Shown here in pieces: positions 1 to 15,100 of a DNA stretch of 52,500 bases. Every line of letters starts with the position of its first letter. The stretch's first letter is position 1. The notes under the pieces were generated by a model that was not told where the DNA came from, did not search any database, and saw only the letters and a program-made list of their open reading frames with translations. Made by a program: the position numbers and the translations under genes. The stretch is from NCBI GenBank assembly GCA_015478945.1, contig JABUQX010007754.1, positions 1 through 52,500 on the forward strand. Direction: 5' to 3'. This stretch comes from Trachelipus rathkii. Taxonomy: Eukaryota; Arthropoda; Malacostraca; Isopoda; Trachelipodidae.

Positions 1-1840
1 AGCAATTTAAGAACATCAAAAACTATTAATAAATTTCACTTTTCTGCTTTGAAATAGCATTTCAATGAAAACAATTATTTTTTCAAAATGCTGAAAAATA
101 CCGTTAAAAACTCAATTTTAAGATTTACCAAAAATAATTTCAAATGTGAAATTTAGGAAAAAAATCGTACTTTAAGAGTTCTAAATTTGTAATGGAAATT
201 TAAAAAAGCGTAATTTTAGAACTTAAAATTTTTATTTAAAAACAGTTTCCAACTAATGAAATATTGGTATATAAAAACAAATATGAAATGTCATTAAAAA
301 ACTCAATTTAAGACACCTAAAACAATAATAAAAATCCTTTCTGTTTTTGAAATTGCATTTCATGAAACACATTATTTTTTCAAATGCTGAAAATACCGTT
401 AAAAACTCAATTTTAAGATTTACCAAATAATTTCAAATGTTGAAATTTAGGAAAAATCGTACTTTTAAGAGTTCTAAATTGTAACCAGATAATTTCAAAT
501 GCGTAATTTTAGAAGTTAAAATTTTTTATTAAAACAGGTTTTCACAACTAATGAAATATTTGGTATATAAAAACAAATATTGAAATTTCATTAATAAACG
601 TCAATTAGACACCTAAAACTATTAATAAAATCTTTTCTGCGAAGATTGCAATTCAATGAAAGACATTATTTTTTCAAATGCTGAAAATACCGTTAAAAAC
701 TCAATTTAAGATTACCAAATAATTCAAATGTTGAAATTAGGAAAAATCGTACTATTAAGAGTTTCTTTATTTTGTAATGTGAAAATTAATAAAAAGGAAG
801 CGTTATTGGAGAAGTTAAATTTTTATTAAAACAGTTTTCACAACCTAATGAAATATTGGTATATAAAAAAACAAATATGAAATTCATTAAAAAACGTCAA
901 TTTTAAGACACCTAAAACAATAATAAATTCTCTTTCTCTTTTTGAAATGTATTCAATGAAACACATTATTTTTTCAAATGCTGAAAATACGTTAAAACTC
1001 AATTTTAAGATACCAAATAATTTCAAATGTGAAATTTATGAAAAATCGTTACTTTTAAGAGTTCAAATTTTACTCGGAAATTTATCTCAAGCGTAATTTA
1101 GAGTTAAATTTTTTATTAAAATAGGTTTGTCAAAACTAATGAAATATTGTAATAAAAACAAATATTGAAATTTCAGTTAAAAACGTCAATTTAAGGACAT
1201 CTAAAACTATTATTTAATTCACTTTTCAGCTTTTTTGAAAATTTCATTCAATGAAACACATTATTTTTTCAAATGCTGAAAATCCCGTAGAAAACTCAAT
1301 TTAAAATTACCAAATAATTTTCCAAAAAATTTTAGGAAAAATCGTACTTTTAAGAGTTCTAAATTTGTAATGTGAAAATTTAAGAAAAAGCGTAATTCTA
1401 GAAGTTAATATTTTTTATTAAAACAGGTTTTCACAACTAATGAAATATTTGGTAATAAAACAATATTGAAATTCATTAAAAAACGTCAATTAAGACACCT
1501 TAAACTATTTAATAAATTCGCTTTTCTGCTTTGGAAATTGCATTTCAATGAAAACAGCCATATTTTTTCAAATGCTGAAAATACGTTAAAAACTCATCTT
1601 AAGAATTACCAAAAATTTCAAATGCTGAAAATTTAGGAAAAATCGCTACTTTTAAGAGTTCTAAATTTTAATTGATAATTTAAGCAAAAGCGTAATTTTA
1701 GAGAAGTTAAAAATTTGTTAAAAACAGGTTTTCACAACTAATGAAATATTTTGTATATAAAAACAAATATTGAAATTTCATTAAAAAACGTCAATTTAAG
1801 ACACCTAAAACTTAATAAATTCTCTTTTCTGCTTTTTGAA

Positions 1841-1926
1841 AATGCTGAAAATACCGTTAAAAACTCAATTTTAAGATTTAACAAATGCTGAAAATACCGT
1901 TAAAAACTCAATTTTAAGATTTAACA
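1841..1926 (+). repeat. Exact 43-bp tandem duplication inside one satellite unit
   Basis: The 43 bases at 1841-1883 (beginning aatgctgaaaatacc) are repeated without change at 1884-1926. The same unit lacks the 'attgcatttcaatgaaacacatt' type segment that precedes this point in neighbouring units, so the duplication accompanies a local deletion. It is a rearranged monomer. Confidence 0.9.
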
Positions 1927-4900
1927 AATAATTTCAAATTTGAAATGTTGAAAAATCGTACTTAAGAGTTCTAAATTGTATGTGAAAACATTTAAGAGAA
2001 AGCGTAATTTTTAAAAGTTAAAATTTTTTATTAAAACAGGTTTTCACAACTAATGAAATATTTGGTATATAAAAACAAATATTGAAATTTCATTAAAAAA
2101 CGTCAATTTAAGACACCTAAAACTATTAATAAATTCGCTTTTCTGCTTTTTGAAATTGCATTTCAATGAAACACATTATTTTTTCAAATGCTGAAAATCC
2201 CGTAAAAATCAATTTTAAGAATTACCAAATAATTTCAAATGTTGAAATTTAGGAAAAATCGTACTTTTAAGAGTTCTAAATTTGTAATGTGAAAATTTAA
2301 GAAAAAGCGTAATTTTAGAAGGTAAAATTTTTTATTAAACAGGTTTTCACCTAATTAAATATTGGTATATAAAAACAAATATTGAAATTTCATTAAAAAA
2401 ACGTCAATTTAAGACACCTAAAACTATTAATAAATTCGCTTTTCTGCTTTTTGAAATGCATTTCAATGAAACACATTATTTTTTCAAATGCTGAAAATAC
2501 CGTTAAAAACTCAATTTTAAGATTTACCAAATAATTTCAAATGTTGAAATTTAGGAAAAATCGTACTTTTAAGAGTTCTAAATTTGTAATGTAAAATTTT
2601 AAGCAAAAGCGTAAAATTTAGAAGTTAGAAATAGACCTAACAAATCAGGTTTTCAAAACTAAAAATATTTGGTATATAAAAACAAATATTGAAATTTCAT
2701 TAAAATTACGTCAATTTAAGACACCTAAAACTATTAATAAATTCGCTTTTCTGCTTTTTGAAATTGCATTTCAATGAAACACATATTTTCAAATGCTGAA
2801 AATACCGTTAAAAAATCAATTTTAAGAATTACCAAATAATTTCTAATGTTGAAATTTAGGAAAAATCGTACTTTTAAGATTTCTAATTTTAGTTAAGTGA
2901 AAATTTAAGAAAAAAAAGCGTTAATTTTCAGAAGTTAAAAATTTTTTTTATACCTAAACAGGTTTTCACAACTAATGATAATTTGTGGGATATAAAACAA
3001 ATATTGAAAATTTCATTAAAAAAAACTCAAATTAAGGATTATTTTCAATTATTTCCATAAATTCACTTCTTCTGCTTTTTGAAAATAGCAATTTCCAAAA
3101 AAGAAACATGATTGTTTATTCAAATGCTGAAAATACCCGTTAAAAAACTCAATTTTAAGATTTACCAAAATAATTTCAAAATAATGTTGAAAATTATGAA
3201 AAATCGTACTTTTAAGAGTATCAAAAATTTGTAATGTGAAAATTGTAAGAAAAAAGCGTAATTTTAGAAGTTAAATTTTTTTTTTATTAAAACAGGTTTT
3301 CACAACTAATGAAATATTTGGTATATAAAAACAAATATTGAAAATTTTCAATTAAAATTAACGTCAATTTAAGACAAGAAAAACAATTAATAATCCTTTC
3401 TGCCTTTTTGAAAAATTTGCATTATCAATGACCCCAAATCGTATTTGAAATGCTAAAAACCCCGTTAAAAACTCAATTTTAAGATTAAATTCCTAAATAA
3501 TTTCAAATGTTGCTGAAATTTTTAGAAAAATCGTACTTTGAAGAAGTCTAAATTTGTAAGTAAATATTAAGAAAAAGACGTACATTTTAGAAGTTAAATT
3601 TTTTATTAAACACAAAAGTATTTCAAAACTTAATGAAATATTTGGTAAGTAAAAAACTAAAATATTAAAATGTCATAAAAAAAACGTCAATTTAAGATAC
3701 CTAAAACTATTATAAATTCACATTTATTATTTATTATTGTTTGAAAAATAGCATTTCAAAGAAAACAACATTATATTTTTATTTTTAAAAATCCCTGTAA
3801 AAACTCAATTTAAGAATTTAACAAATAATTTCAAATGGTTGGAAATTTAGGAAAAATCGTACTTTTAGATCAAATTGTTTTAAGATGAACTGAAAGAAAA
3901 GAGTAATGTTAAGAATTAAAATTTATATTAAAAACAGTGACAAATAAAAATAGCTTCAAAATATTTTGGTATATAAAACAGTATATGAAATTGTCATTAA
4001 AAAAGCGTCAATTTAAGAACACCTAAAACTATTAATTAATATATTCTCTTTTCTGCCTTTTAATTGAAAATTGCGCATTTCAATGAAAACATTTATATTT
4101 ATAATTAAACACTTAAAATTCAAAACTTAAAAACTCAATTTTAAGATTAACAACAACATAATTTCAAATGTTGAGAATTAGGAAAAATCGTACTTTAATC
4201 TTTAATATTTATGAATGTGAAAAATTTAAGAAAAAAGCGTATTTTAGAAGTTAAATTTTTTTATTTAAAAATGGTTTTCAAATACTAATGAAAATTTTCC
4301 GTATATAAAAACAAAATAATGAAATTTTCATGAAAAAACGTCAATTAAGACATCTAAAACTTTTTAATAAATCAACTTTTCTGCTTTTTGAAATTGCATT
4401 TCAAGGAAACACATTTATTTTTCAAATCTGAAAATACCCGTTAAAAACTCAAATTTTAAGATTTAACAAATAAATTTTAAATGTTGAAATTTAGGAAAAA
4501 CGTACTTTTAGGAGTTCTAAAATTGTAAGGATGAAACCTATTTAAGACAAAGCGTAATTTAGAAGTTAAATTTTTTATTAAAACCAAAATTTTCACAAAC
4601 TTAAAGAAAATTGCGTATTTTTTCTAAAGCTTTCTTATAATTTGTAAATTTCATTTAAAAAACGTAATTTTAGGACACCTATAAACCTGATTAATAAAAT
4701 TCACTTTCTTGCTTTTGAAATAGGGCTATTTCAATGAAACCATTATTTTTTGCAATATGCTTTGAAGTAAAATACACAAAGCTCCACTAAACTCAAGTTT
4801 AAGATTACAAAATAATTCAAATGTTGAATACTTTTAGTAATAAAAATCGTTTTATCTTAAGAGTTACCTAAATTTGCTTATGTGAAAAGTAAGAAATAAA

Positions 4901-6075
4901 AGCTAATTAGAAATAAGTTAAAAATTTTGTTATGTTAACTAAAATGCAATCCCGCGAAGAAAATTTATCGTTGTCCAAAGAATATCTTTTAAATAAAGCA
5001 AAATATAAAAAATTTAATATCCAAAGCTGCAAAATCCAGGCTATACATAAATATACTAAATTATAGTGAGAAATTCTTAATTTCTGCATTTTGAATCACG
5101 CAATTTTTTTCATGATGGAACACACATCTTATCTCGACATTGAAATACAAGTACCGTTATCAACTCAATTAATATATGATTAACCAAAATATATTTCCAA
5201 ATTGTTAAAATGATAGGAAAAATCTTACATGTAAGTATTTAACTTAATGATGTTGTAATGATAAGTTAAAAATTTAAGAAACCAAGCTTAATTAGAATAT
5301 AGAAAGTTTAAATAAATTTATTTTTGATTAATAGGGAGAGCAATTAATTCAAAAAACGTTAATGAAAGTATTACTGACATTCAAAAGATACCTATTATAG
5401 AAACTTCCCATTAAAAACGTCACAAATTCTCAAGGCGTACACCTAACTTACTCTATTAAAAATTCACTTTTCCCTAGCTTTTTGATTAATTGCGATTATC
5501 AATAGCAAACACAGTTATTTATTTATAAATTATCTGATATTTCAAATACACGGTAAAAAGAATCAATTTTATAAAGAAAAAGTTACAAGAGATAATAAAT
5601 GCCAAATAAGTAAGTTAAAGGAATTTAATATGACAAATCTTAAGCGTTAGAAATAAAGCAAATCTAGTTCCGGTTATGAATAGAATTTAAGAAAAGTAAA
5701 CCGCGTCGATAACTTTATAAGTTAACGTTTTTTAATAAATTATAAAACAAAGTTATGTTCGGGTTTTAATTGGGATGAAATATGTTTAAAGAAAATTAAA
5801 AAAAAAAACATAATATGTGAAAATTACATATGAACGATCAAATTTAAGACAACGATAAAGAACAATTAGAAATAAATAATTTCTCTTTACTAGACAGTTT
5901 GAAATTGGCATAATTCACGCACAGACCACATTATCTTTTTCATTAAATGCTGAAATAATACCGTCATTATTCTCTTGGAAATTCAATTTAAGATTTCCCA
6001 AATGATGTGGAATTTTTATAAAAAAAAAAAAAAAATAAGTGATTTTTAGAAGATTCTAAAATTTTTTGCTGACTG

Positions 6076-6135
6076 GAAGAGTAACAAAAAGAAGAGTAAC
6101 AAAAAGAAGAGTAACAAAAAGAAGAGTAATAACAA
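6076..6135 (+). repeat. 15-bp minisatellite, four units
   Basis: The 15-base unit gaagagtaacaaaaa is present three times exactly (6076-6120), with a fourth altered unit to 6135. It creates a short repetitive ORF (KRRVT repeats) which is a by-product of the repeat. It lies in a degraded part of the satellite and is not part of the monomer. Confidence 0.9.
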
Positions 6136-9100
6136 CAAGAGTACTAAAAATATTTGTTATTATAAAAATAGTTCTTGAAATTACATCCTTAAAAGGGAAG
6201 TCGTTTAAAAGTTTTCATCTTTCAAAGCTTATTAATTCCCTTCTATAAACTTTTCTACTTTTTTGAAATACATTCAATAGAAACAAAGTTGCTCTGTTAA
6301 AAGCTAAAAAAATACGCTTTTAATGATTGCCAGTTCGAATTAACCGAGAATAATTTGATAATAATTGTATTGTAATGTTTGAGAAAAATCTGAACTTTTA
6401 AAGCCGAGGTATAATTATATGTAAAGATGTGAAAATTTAAAGAAAAGCGCGTAATTATTAAAGATTATGTTAAAATTTTAGGTTTATTTAAATAGGATTT
6501 TCAGTAACTGGTGAGAATAAATATATTTTGGTTAAATAACAACTGTAACATGTGTTCCACCATAATATATGTGGAAAACATATCCTCGAACGTAACCTAC
6601 GAACACACTAAGAGAGCAAATGAACTAAAAGAGTTCTCTATTTCTGCCTTTTGAAATCTCCAGCATTCAATAAAAACACAATCTCTTCTTTCTATTATGT
6701 CGGAAATATAGCTTAAGAAACTCAAAATTATAAGATCATAACCAAAAATTACTCATTACAATGTTTGTACAGGATAGTATGGAAAATCGTACTATTACAG
6801 TCGATAAAAATATCGCAATTGAGATTAAACTAATTCAAAAATGTCTGTAAGTTTGTACAACTCGTTAATTTCTTATTATATATAGATTACTAGAATATCG
6901 CATCAAGTATTAGATGAAATATATTATATAAGTAGAAAATTATTCTAGTTTTTATAGTATGGTTAAATTTTTTTCATAATAACTACAAATTGTGATAGTA
7001 TACACCTAACCAAATGAGATAAAATTTTGGCTATTATATCAAAGCATTATTAGTATAATATGCATTTCTTACATAAAGAACATCGACATTTAAATCAACC
7101 TATCCGCGTATAATACCGTTAAAAAACTCAATAACTCCTTTATGCAGCTTTTACTCTAGAATAATAGTGTCATTCTAACTAGAAGATTGAACACCCATAT
7201 TTTTAATCAAAATTCTGACTTGAGTACTGCTATAATTCTCCTAATTAAAATACTACTGTAATATTATGCTAGAATGAGATTATTAATTAGAAAGCGATAT
7301 ACCCAGTTAAAATTTATAACCCACAGGTTTTCCCCTACATGAACATATCGTGTTAAATAAAAAGAAGAAACAACTATTTATATATAATGTACATGTAAAA
7401 AACAGTTCATTTAGACACAAAAAGCAAGTTATATAAAATCTCGTAGACGTAGAAATTCTATATCTATATGATACTACATTATAGTTTTTACACCATGCAT
7501 AGAAAAATACTGCGTATAATATAACACAATATCTTAATTAAATTTCATCTCTATTAATAAAATTTACACGAACAAGTGAATAAATGTACAGAGCCCATCG
7601 ACTTAATATAGTAGTACTAAATTTCGTCATATTGCGTCATTTATAGAGAACTAAAGCAAATGTCAAATGCTAATTTTAGACATTAGATTATAATTCTAAT
7701 TTTATGCTTTATATAAATCCACGGTTTCAACAAACAATGAAAATTTGCGTATATAAAAAAAAACAATTATCACACCAATTCATTAAAATATCCAATTTAA
7801 GACACCTAAACAAAATAAACCCTAATACATAACTTTCCTCCCAAATGAATCGTGTTGAATTTAATTGTATTTAAAATCAATTGATATATACACACTTTAT
7901 ATATCTGTTCAATGCTTGAATAATGTGTCAAGTTGATAAACTCAATTTTTAGAAATGTCGAAATCTAGTTAGCAGATATAATTTAGAAGAGTTAAAATTT
8001 TTTTTTAATTTAAAAATTCTGGTACTTTCAAGAAATTCATAAATATATGTAATAATGTAGGTAATTTTAAAGAAAACCAAGGCAATAAATTTAGAAGTAA
8101 TTTTTTATTAAAAGAAGGTTTTGTCATATATCTGAATCGAAAATATCCTGGCAATATAAAATATGGTTATGAGTTTTGTAAAATTATAACTATTAAAAAT
8201 AACTTCCACATTCTCTCTTCTTCTCTATTCTCTGAAATCATATGTAATAGAATCCTCTTCATAATCAATGCTGTTATATGAACCACAGCATTTCATATTT
8301 AATAATACACCTAAATAATCCCTTAATCAATGCTGACCTATTAAATACCGAAATAACCAATATTCCCATTGTTAAATAAATTTTAACAAAGAAATTAGTA
8401 AAGTTGTGATATTAATATTTTAGAAAAAAATTCCGTACATCCTTATAGAAGTTGCTATTACTATTATGTATTATTAATGTGAGTAATTTAGATTATAAGA
8501 GCGTCTCTAATAAGAGACGTTATATATTATTGATAAGTTAAATATACATGTTTTTCTACAAAAACTGGAGATTGTTATCAAATCCCATAATAAATAATAT
8601 TTAGGAATCAAAGTTATATAGAAATAATCATATTTACCCAATATAACGTACAAGTTTAATATATTCACACTCCAAACCTACATATAAACATTCGCTTTAA
8701 TCTAAAATTGCTATTATAAGAATTACCAAAATAAATAAACGATATTATTCAAATATGACATCGAAAAAAAATAGAGAAAACTCAATTTTTAAGATTATTA
8801 CCCCAAATAATTTCAAATGGTTGGAAAATTACCCGTTAAAAAACCTCCCAAATAATTTGTATAGGTTATAAAATCCACATACATTTATGTCTTCTAAAAT
8901 GTGAATGATAATTATAAAAAGCTAGAGAAAAACTAATTATGAAGGCTGTATATAATTTCTTTATAGGTAATATTCTCTTTTATATAGATAACTCTGATGA
9001 GAATATTTATGGTATATTAAAAACAAAATATAAAATTTCATAATAAATTAGAAAGATCTGATCAATTATATAACTACCATTAAAAAACCAATAGTATTTA

Positions 9101-12100
9101 ACATCTCACTTTTCTCTTGTGAAAGTTGACATAATATCACATAAACTAACCCTAAGGTTTATCAATATCCTATATAAATTAACCGTTCAAGAAACTCAAA
9201 TTTTAGAGAAATCGACTAAAATTAAATTTCAAATGTTATTCTTAGAAAAATCATATTATTTAAGATTCTAATATTTTTTTTGTAATGTGAAAATATATTT
9301 TCCTCTTTTATCGCGACCCTAATGTTCGTAATTTTAAGAAAGTTAAGACATTCCAATTTGTTATTTAAAAAACAGGTTTCACAACTAACGAAATATTTTG
9401 TAAATAATATGAAACTTAAAAACAAAGTCATTGAAAATTCATTAAAATACGTCAATTCAGACACCTAAAACTATTAATAAATTCCTTCTGCTTTTTGAAA
9501 TTGCATTCAATGAAACACATTAATTTATTTCAAATGCTTCAAAGCCTTCTTTCTTACAATCAATTAAATTATCCACAGAAAATCAAATTGAAAATTTTAG
9601 GAAAAATTTCATCTTTAGAGTTCTAAATTTGTAAAATCGGAAAAATTTAAGAAAAAGCGTATTATTAGAAGATAATTTAAATTATTTTAATCAATTAAAA
9701 ACAGGTTCACAAATAAATGGAATTTTTTTTTTAGACATACAAATCTTAAAATAAAATTTCATTTAAAAACGAAAGAATTAAGACACCATAAATACTATAA
9801 GAAATTCTACTTTCTCTTTTTGAGAAGAATAATAGTAGGCATAGCCCATATTTTAACGAAACGGGAAAGTGCTGAAAAAATACGTTCATTTGATTCAAAA
9901 GATTTTACCAAGATAAATGTTTCAAATGTTGAGAATAATAATAATGAAGAAGAAGTCGTAGCACTGAAAAGCTTGTTAATTGTTATATGTAAAAACAAGG
10001 TTCCCAAACTAAATATAATAATAATACTAAACTAGAAGTAAATAAAAATTTACATATAAGATATTAAAATATATGGAATTTTAACAAAAATATTCAATAT
10101 TTTTATGAAATATTATTGGTAGATCCCCACACAAAAACAATTCTTTCATACAGATCATTTTAGACATTTCATTATATACTTTTTTGCGCATATATATATA
10201 TAAGAAACAAGACATAAAATTCGTTTTTTTAATTAAAATACTGAAATTCTCCATAATCTCTGTGCATATTATATTAGAATATTGAGCTATTTACAAATGT
10301 AATTACCATAACTCTTTATTCGACTAAATAGTGGATAGAAAATAACCGTAATGAAAGAAACCCAACAATTACCGGATTAACTCATATAGAAGTCTAATTT
10401 GCGTTGAAATGCTGTAGAATTCTATTAATCGTACGTTTAGAGAGTGTGCTACCCGTAAATTATTATGGATAGTAAGTGTTGAGATAATATTTAAATAGAA
10501 AACCATGCCAGTAGACAGAAAATTGTTATGAAAAATGATTAGTTAAATTTTTTTATTAATAATCTCTACTACTATATTCCTCCGAATCCTCTCAATAAAA
10601 TTAAACCGGTCAAATGTAAATCTAAACCGTAATATAGAAAAGACAATTAATAAATTATATACCACTTTTAACTTCTATGAATTACTTGTCGTAAATATTA
10701 CTTAGAATTTTTCACATTACAAACAATTAGTATCACTGACTATTAAATTTTTAGTACGATTTTCCAACATAATACTTTGATCAACAATCCAGTTAAATAA
10801 ATATTCAATTGTAAGATTAAAGTTTAAATCAATTAAAATGAGTTTTCCTAATGCTTAAGGAAATTATTATAATGTACCACATTCGTAAAAAAATGCCTTT
10901 TATATGAGTTTCATGACCAATGTACCAAATGAAGTTTTAAACATATAGAAAGCAAAATGATAAAAGAGAAATTAAGATTAATCCTGTAAATTTCTGTTAC
11001 TTAAAATTAAGACGTTATTATTTAATTTTTTATATTCATATATTGTTATTATATACTATATTCAATCATAACCAACTATTTACAAATTAATGTTGTGATA
11101 ATTTTATTTAATAAAAAGTTTTAATATAACATAAAATTAAACGCAATAATTTGTATCTTAAAATGTCAATCATATAAAATACCATCCCAAATATTATTGA
11201 AGCTTACTTAATTCACCCAAAGTACGAAAATTTTTTCATAAATTTCACAATTTAAGAAATTATTTCCGTAAACTTATTATACTACCCCTGTTATTGAATA
11301 CAATTCATTTATTCTGCCTTTATATGACAAAATCAAGTTGTAATTCTTTGACCATGACTAATGTCAATAAACGCAAAATAATCATTAAACCCTCAAAAGT
11401 AATTATTAAAGATAGTTTCAAGTGTTAACTTAATTTCCACCGCCCTTTTTTAAAAATGAAAATTCTAATTATCCCTAATGCTGTTATATACCAAATATTC
11501 ATATAGTTGTGAAAACCTGTAATATTACGCTAATAAAAAAACTTAACTTCTAAAAATTACGCTTTTTCTTAAATTTTCACATTAACAAAATTTAGAACTC
11601 TTAAATAGTACTTATGTAATGTTTTCCGTAAAATTTCAGACATTTGAAAAATAAATAATTGTCATAGAATTTATTGCAAGATTAAACAAAAAATTGATTA
11701 AGACTACTCTGGTTGATGGAGTGAGCTAACGCAAACAATATGTGTTTTCATTGAAATAGTCAAAAATCTCAAAATATAGACACGAAGATCAAGTATGAAA
11801 ATTAACCGTCATTATTTTGAATAGTAACCCTAATAATCATCAGGTGGGCTACTTAAAAGGTGTAAAGCCGTAAAATGGCTTACGGAAAGTTTAAACTTAT
11901 TAAAAAATTTAACAAACTATGATTTGCTTCTTTGCCTAAAACATCATATATCAAATTTCCAACTATCTTCCCTAGTTTTGTGAAAATACCGCTTGGAATT
12001 TAATACAATATTGTTAACTTACTAAAATTTACAAGCTTTTGCTTTCTACATTTCAACAACTTACACTACCATATTTTAAAACTCGAAAAGTATAAGATTT

Positions 12101-15100
12101 TTTAACTAAAAACCGATCATTCAACATTGAAAATTATTTCTGTGTGTAAATCTGCTAAAATTGAGTTTTACAGATTTTCAGCATAATATTGGAGATAAAT
12201 AATAATGATGTTTCATGGATATCCAAACTTCCACAAAATTAGAAAGGTAAAGCGAATATAATAGATAATTTCTGCGTAAGTCTATTTATATTTAAAATGA
12301 TCGTGTTTCCTTAATGAAAATAAACTTTAATATTTGAAAATTGTTTTAAAAAACTATTTAACCAAAAAATATCAGTTAGTATTAAGCTGAAACCAGCCTC
12401 TTCTTATATTTATTAAAAAAAAATCATGTTAACTTCTAAAATTACGCCTTTATTCTATATAATTTTTATCTAAAATAACAAAATTCAGGTTTAGCACTAA
12501 CAATCATATAAAAAGTGAGATTTTTCCATTATTCAATAAATTCAACCCAAATTTAAATTATTATTGGAATAAATTCTTCCATAAAATTGGTATAAGTGCT
12601 AATCTACTAAAAAGTAAATTTCTTAGCATAAATTATGAAAAATCTTATTATATTTGTTTTCTATTGAAATGCAATTTCAAAAAGTCAGAAAAGCGAAGTA
12701 TTTTTGAATTAATAATTTTAGCATTTCAATTGTAAAAAGTTCTTATTAATAGTTTTAGGTTTAATAAATTGACGTTTTTTTAATGACATTTCAATAAATA
12801 TCTTTGATTTGCTCAATTTTAAGATTTTTTACCCAAATATACCAATATAATTTCTTTATTAGTTGCTAATGGTAAAACCTTTTTAAATAAAAATGTATAA
12901 ATATCTGAAATTACGCTGTAAAAACTTGTATTCTCACGAGATAAACGATATTAGAAACTCTATTAGTATCTGAATTTTCTATAAATAAACAATCAACAAA
13001 TTAATGAGACTTTTCCCTTCATGAAATCATGAAAATGGTGTTCTTAATCTTGCATCACAACTAATGAAATATTGTATATAAAAACAAAATATTAAAGGTT
13101 CATAATAACTGTCTCAATTAGGCCTAACGACCATATATGATAAAAAATCTATCCATGTTGTTTCAATTGCTTATTATGGCAATATTCGATAAAAAGCCCC
13201 ATAGAAGAGAAATTATCCCAAAACATATTATTTATTATGTTCAATAAATAGTGTGTCTTAATGACGTTTTTGAATGAATTTCAAATATTTGTTTTTATTA
13301 CACTAATCTCCGTTTAAATCATAATTTTTGAACACCCTATAAAAAATATACAACGGAGATTATAATAAATTTCAACTTGTATCAAATTTCATAAATTTTC
13401 TTAGAATTTATCAAATTAAACTTTCTTATTTTACCCTTAGTTCATTATCCTAGTTCCAAACATTTTTGAAAATTAGTTGGTTAATCTAAAAATTGAGTTT
13501 TTAACGGTATTTTCAGTCTGTTTAAAATATAAATGTTGTTTCATTGAAATACAATTTTCAAAAAGCAGAAAAGAGAATTTATTAATTGTTTAGTTTCTTA
13601 GAATTAACATTATTTTTTTAATGAATTTCAATATTAAATTGTTAGTTTATATACCAATATTCTTCTAGTTTGATGAAACCCTTTTAAAAGAAGTTAATAT
13701 TAAAAACTCTTAACTTACTATTAAATTACGCCTTCTATTTGCGTAAATAGATTTCACATGTACAAATAAATTATAACTCTTAAAAGTCGATTTTTCCTAA
13801 ATATTCGCAAAAAAGTTCAACATATTTGAAATTATTTGGTAAATCTTAAATAGGAGTTTTTAACGTAGTCTTCTACGATCATTTAAAAAAAAATTATATT
13901 TGTTTTCATTTGATATGCTATATATCAACAGAGCAGAAAATTTCGACGAACTAATATGAATATTAATGGGTTTGAGTCATAAATTGACGTTTTTAATGAA
14001 ATTTTCAATACTTTGTAAATTAATCATATTTAATTTACCCATAAAAATAAAATAATACGTCCAATATAATACAGCCAATATTCAATGAAAGTAACAAATG
14101 TTCCCTATTATATTAAACCATTGCCCTTTTATAGCTTCTATTAGAGATATTACCTATAATTTGCATTACACCATTATTTTCTACTTATTTACCCCAATTG
14201 CCTAAAGAATTAACCCGTATAAATCATCGTATTTTGTTTCAGAATAACATAAATCTAATTCAAACATATTTAGTAATTATTGGTAAAGTCTTAAATTGAG
14301 TTATGGTTTAAAACAAATGTATTTTCAGCAATAAAACTTATTATAAATAAGTGTCATTTCATTTTTAACCATCAATTTCAAATAAGCAGAAAAAGATTTT
14401 ATAATAGTTTTAGGTGTTCTTAATAGATTGGGAACGTTTATTAATGAAAATTTCATTAAGAAATAAATTAGTGCTTAAAATTTATGACGCATTTAAAAAT
14501 ATTTTTTCTTTATAATTAGTATATAAGAGTTCTCTTCATGATCAGGCTCTTATATCATTAGAAGAGAATTTAACTTCTAAAAATACAAGACATTATTTGA
14601 TACTTTCCCATCAACAAAAATCCCTACAAATTAAGACAACTTCTTAAAACAATTAGAATCACGAATTTATTCCTAAATCTCTTTAACATTTTAGAATCTA
14701 TTTTGTTATCTGAGAGACATTATATGTTCCTTATAACGAATATTAAATCACATATCGACAAAAAGAATGTAGTTTTATTGTGTACGGAAATTTGGAATGA
14801 AATGAATAATAGAAACCTCCCTATAATTGTTTTAGGTGAATCTTTAAACAAAATTACAATTTCAATAGGCTAACAATACAGTAAATTTATGTATAATATA
14901 TTAAATTATCGTTAACCTTTAAAGCTATAAAAAGGAATTTTTCATTAGTTTGATGTAAACCCGCTTGAGAATAAATAAGATAATTATATCAATGAAAATA
15001 AAAAAGTTTTTTTCTACATTAATTATGTGAAAATCCAGTTTGTTGTGTTATTTAAGTAGTTTTACTCTTAAAATTTCGATATAAAATTTAATTTTATATA

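Larger units (their letters stand above)
1..10600 (+). repeat. Satellite array, forward block (about 303-bp monomer)
   Basis: Tandem AT-rich satellite. A landmark 'caggttttcac' (or a close variant) recurs at about 243, 535, 832, 1122, 1424, 1725, 2037, 2340, 2646, 2959 and 3293, giving spacings of 290-334 and 303 in the cleanest pair (2037 to 2340). Other landmarks kept in order are a TTCGCTTTTCTGC-like stretch, 'caaatgctgaaaat', 'aaaatcgtac' and 'aaaagcgtaatttt'. Copies are clear to about 3.3 kb, recognisable to about 4.6 kb, and then fragmented by many short insertions and deletions, with clearer traces again at 9.2-9.8 kb. No ORF is conserved between units, so short ORFs here are chance. 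Function is unknown; satellites of this kind are often heterochromatic, which is inference only. Confidence 0.93.

Noticed and set aside
838..1026. 62-codon minus-strand ORF
   Set aside because: It lies wholly in satellite and is not kept in neighbouring units.
9807..10035. Overlapping ORFs on both strands (66 and 71 codons)
   Set aside because: The DNA aligns with the satellite monomer (gctgaaaaaatacg, tttaccaagata, caaatgttgag), so these are chance ORFs.
1..10600. CENP-B box in the satellite monomer
   Set aside because: The monomer's only TTCG-containing stretch (attcgcttttctgc) does not fit the CENP-B pattern, so no centromere claim is made.
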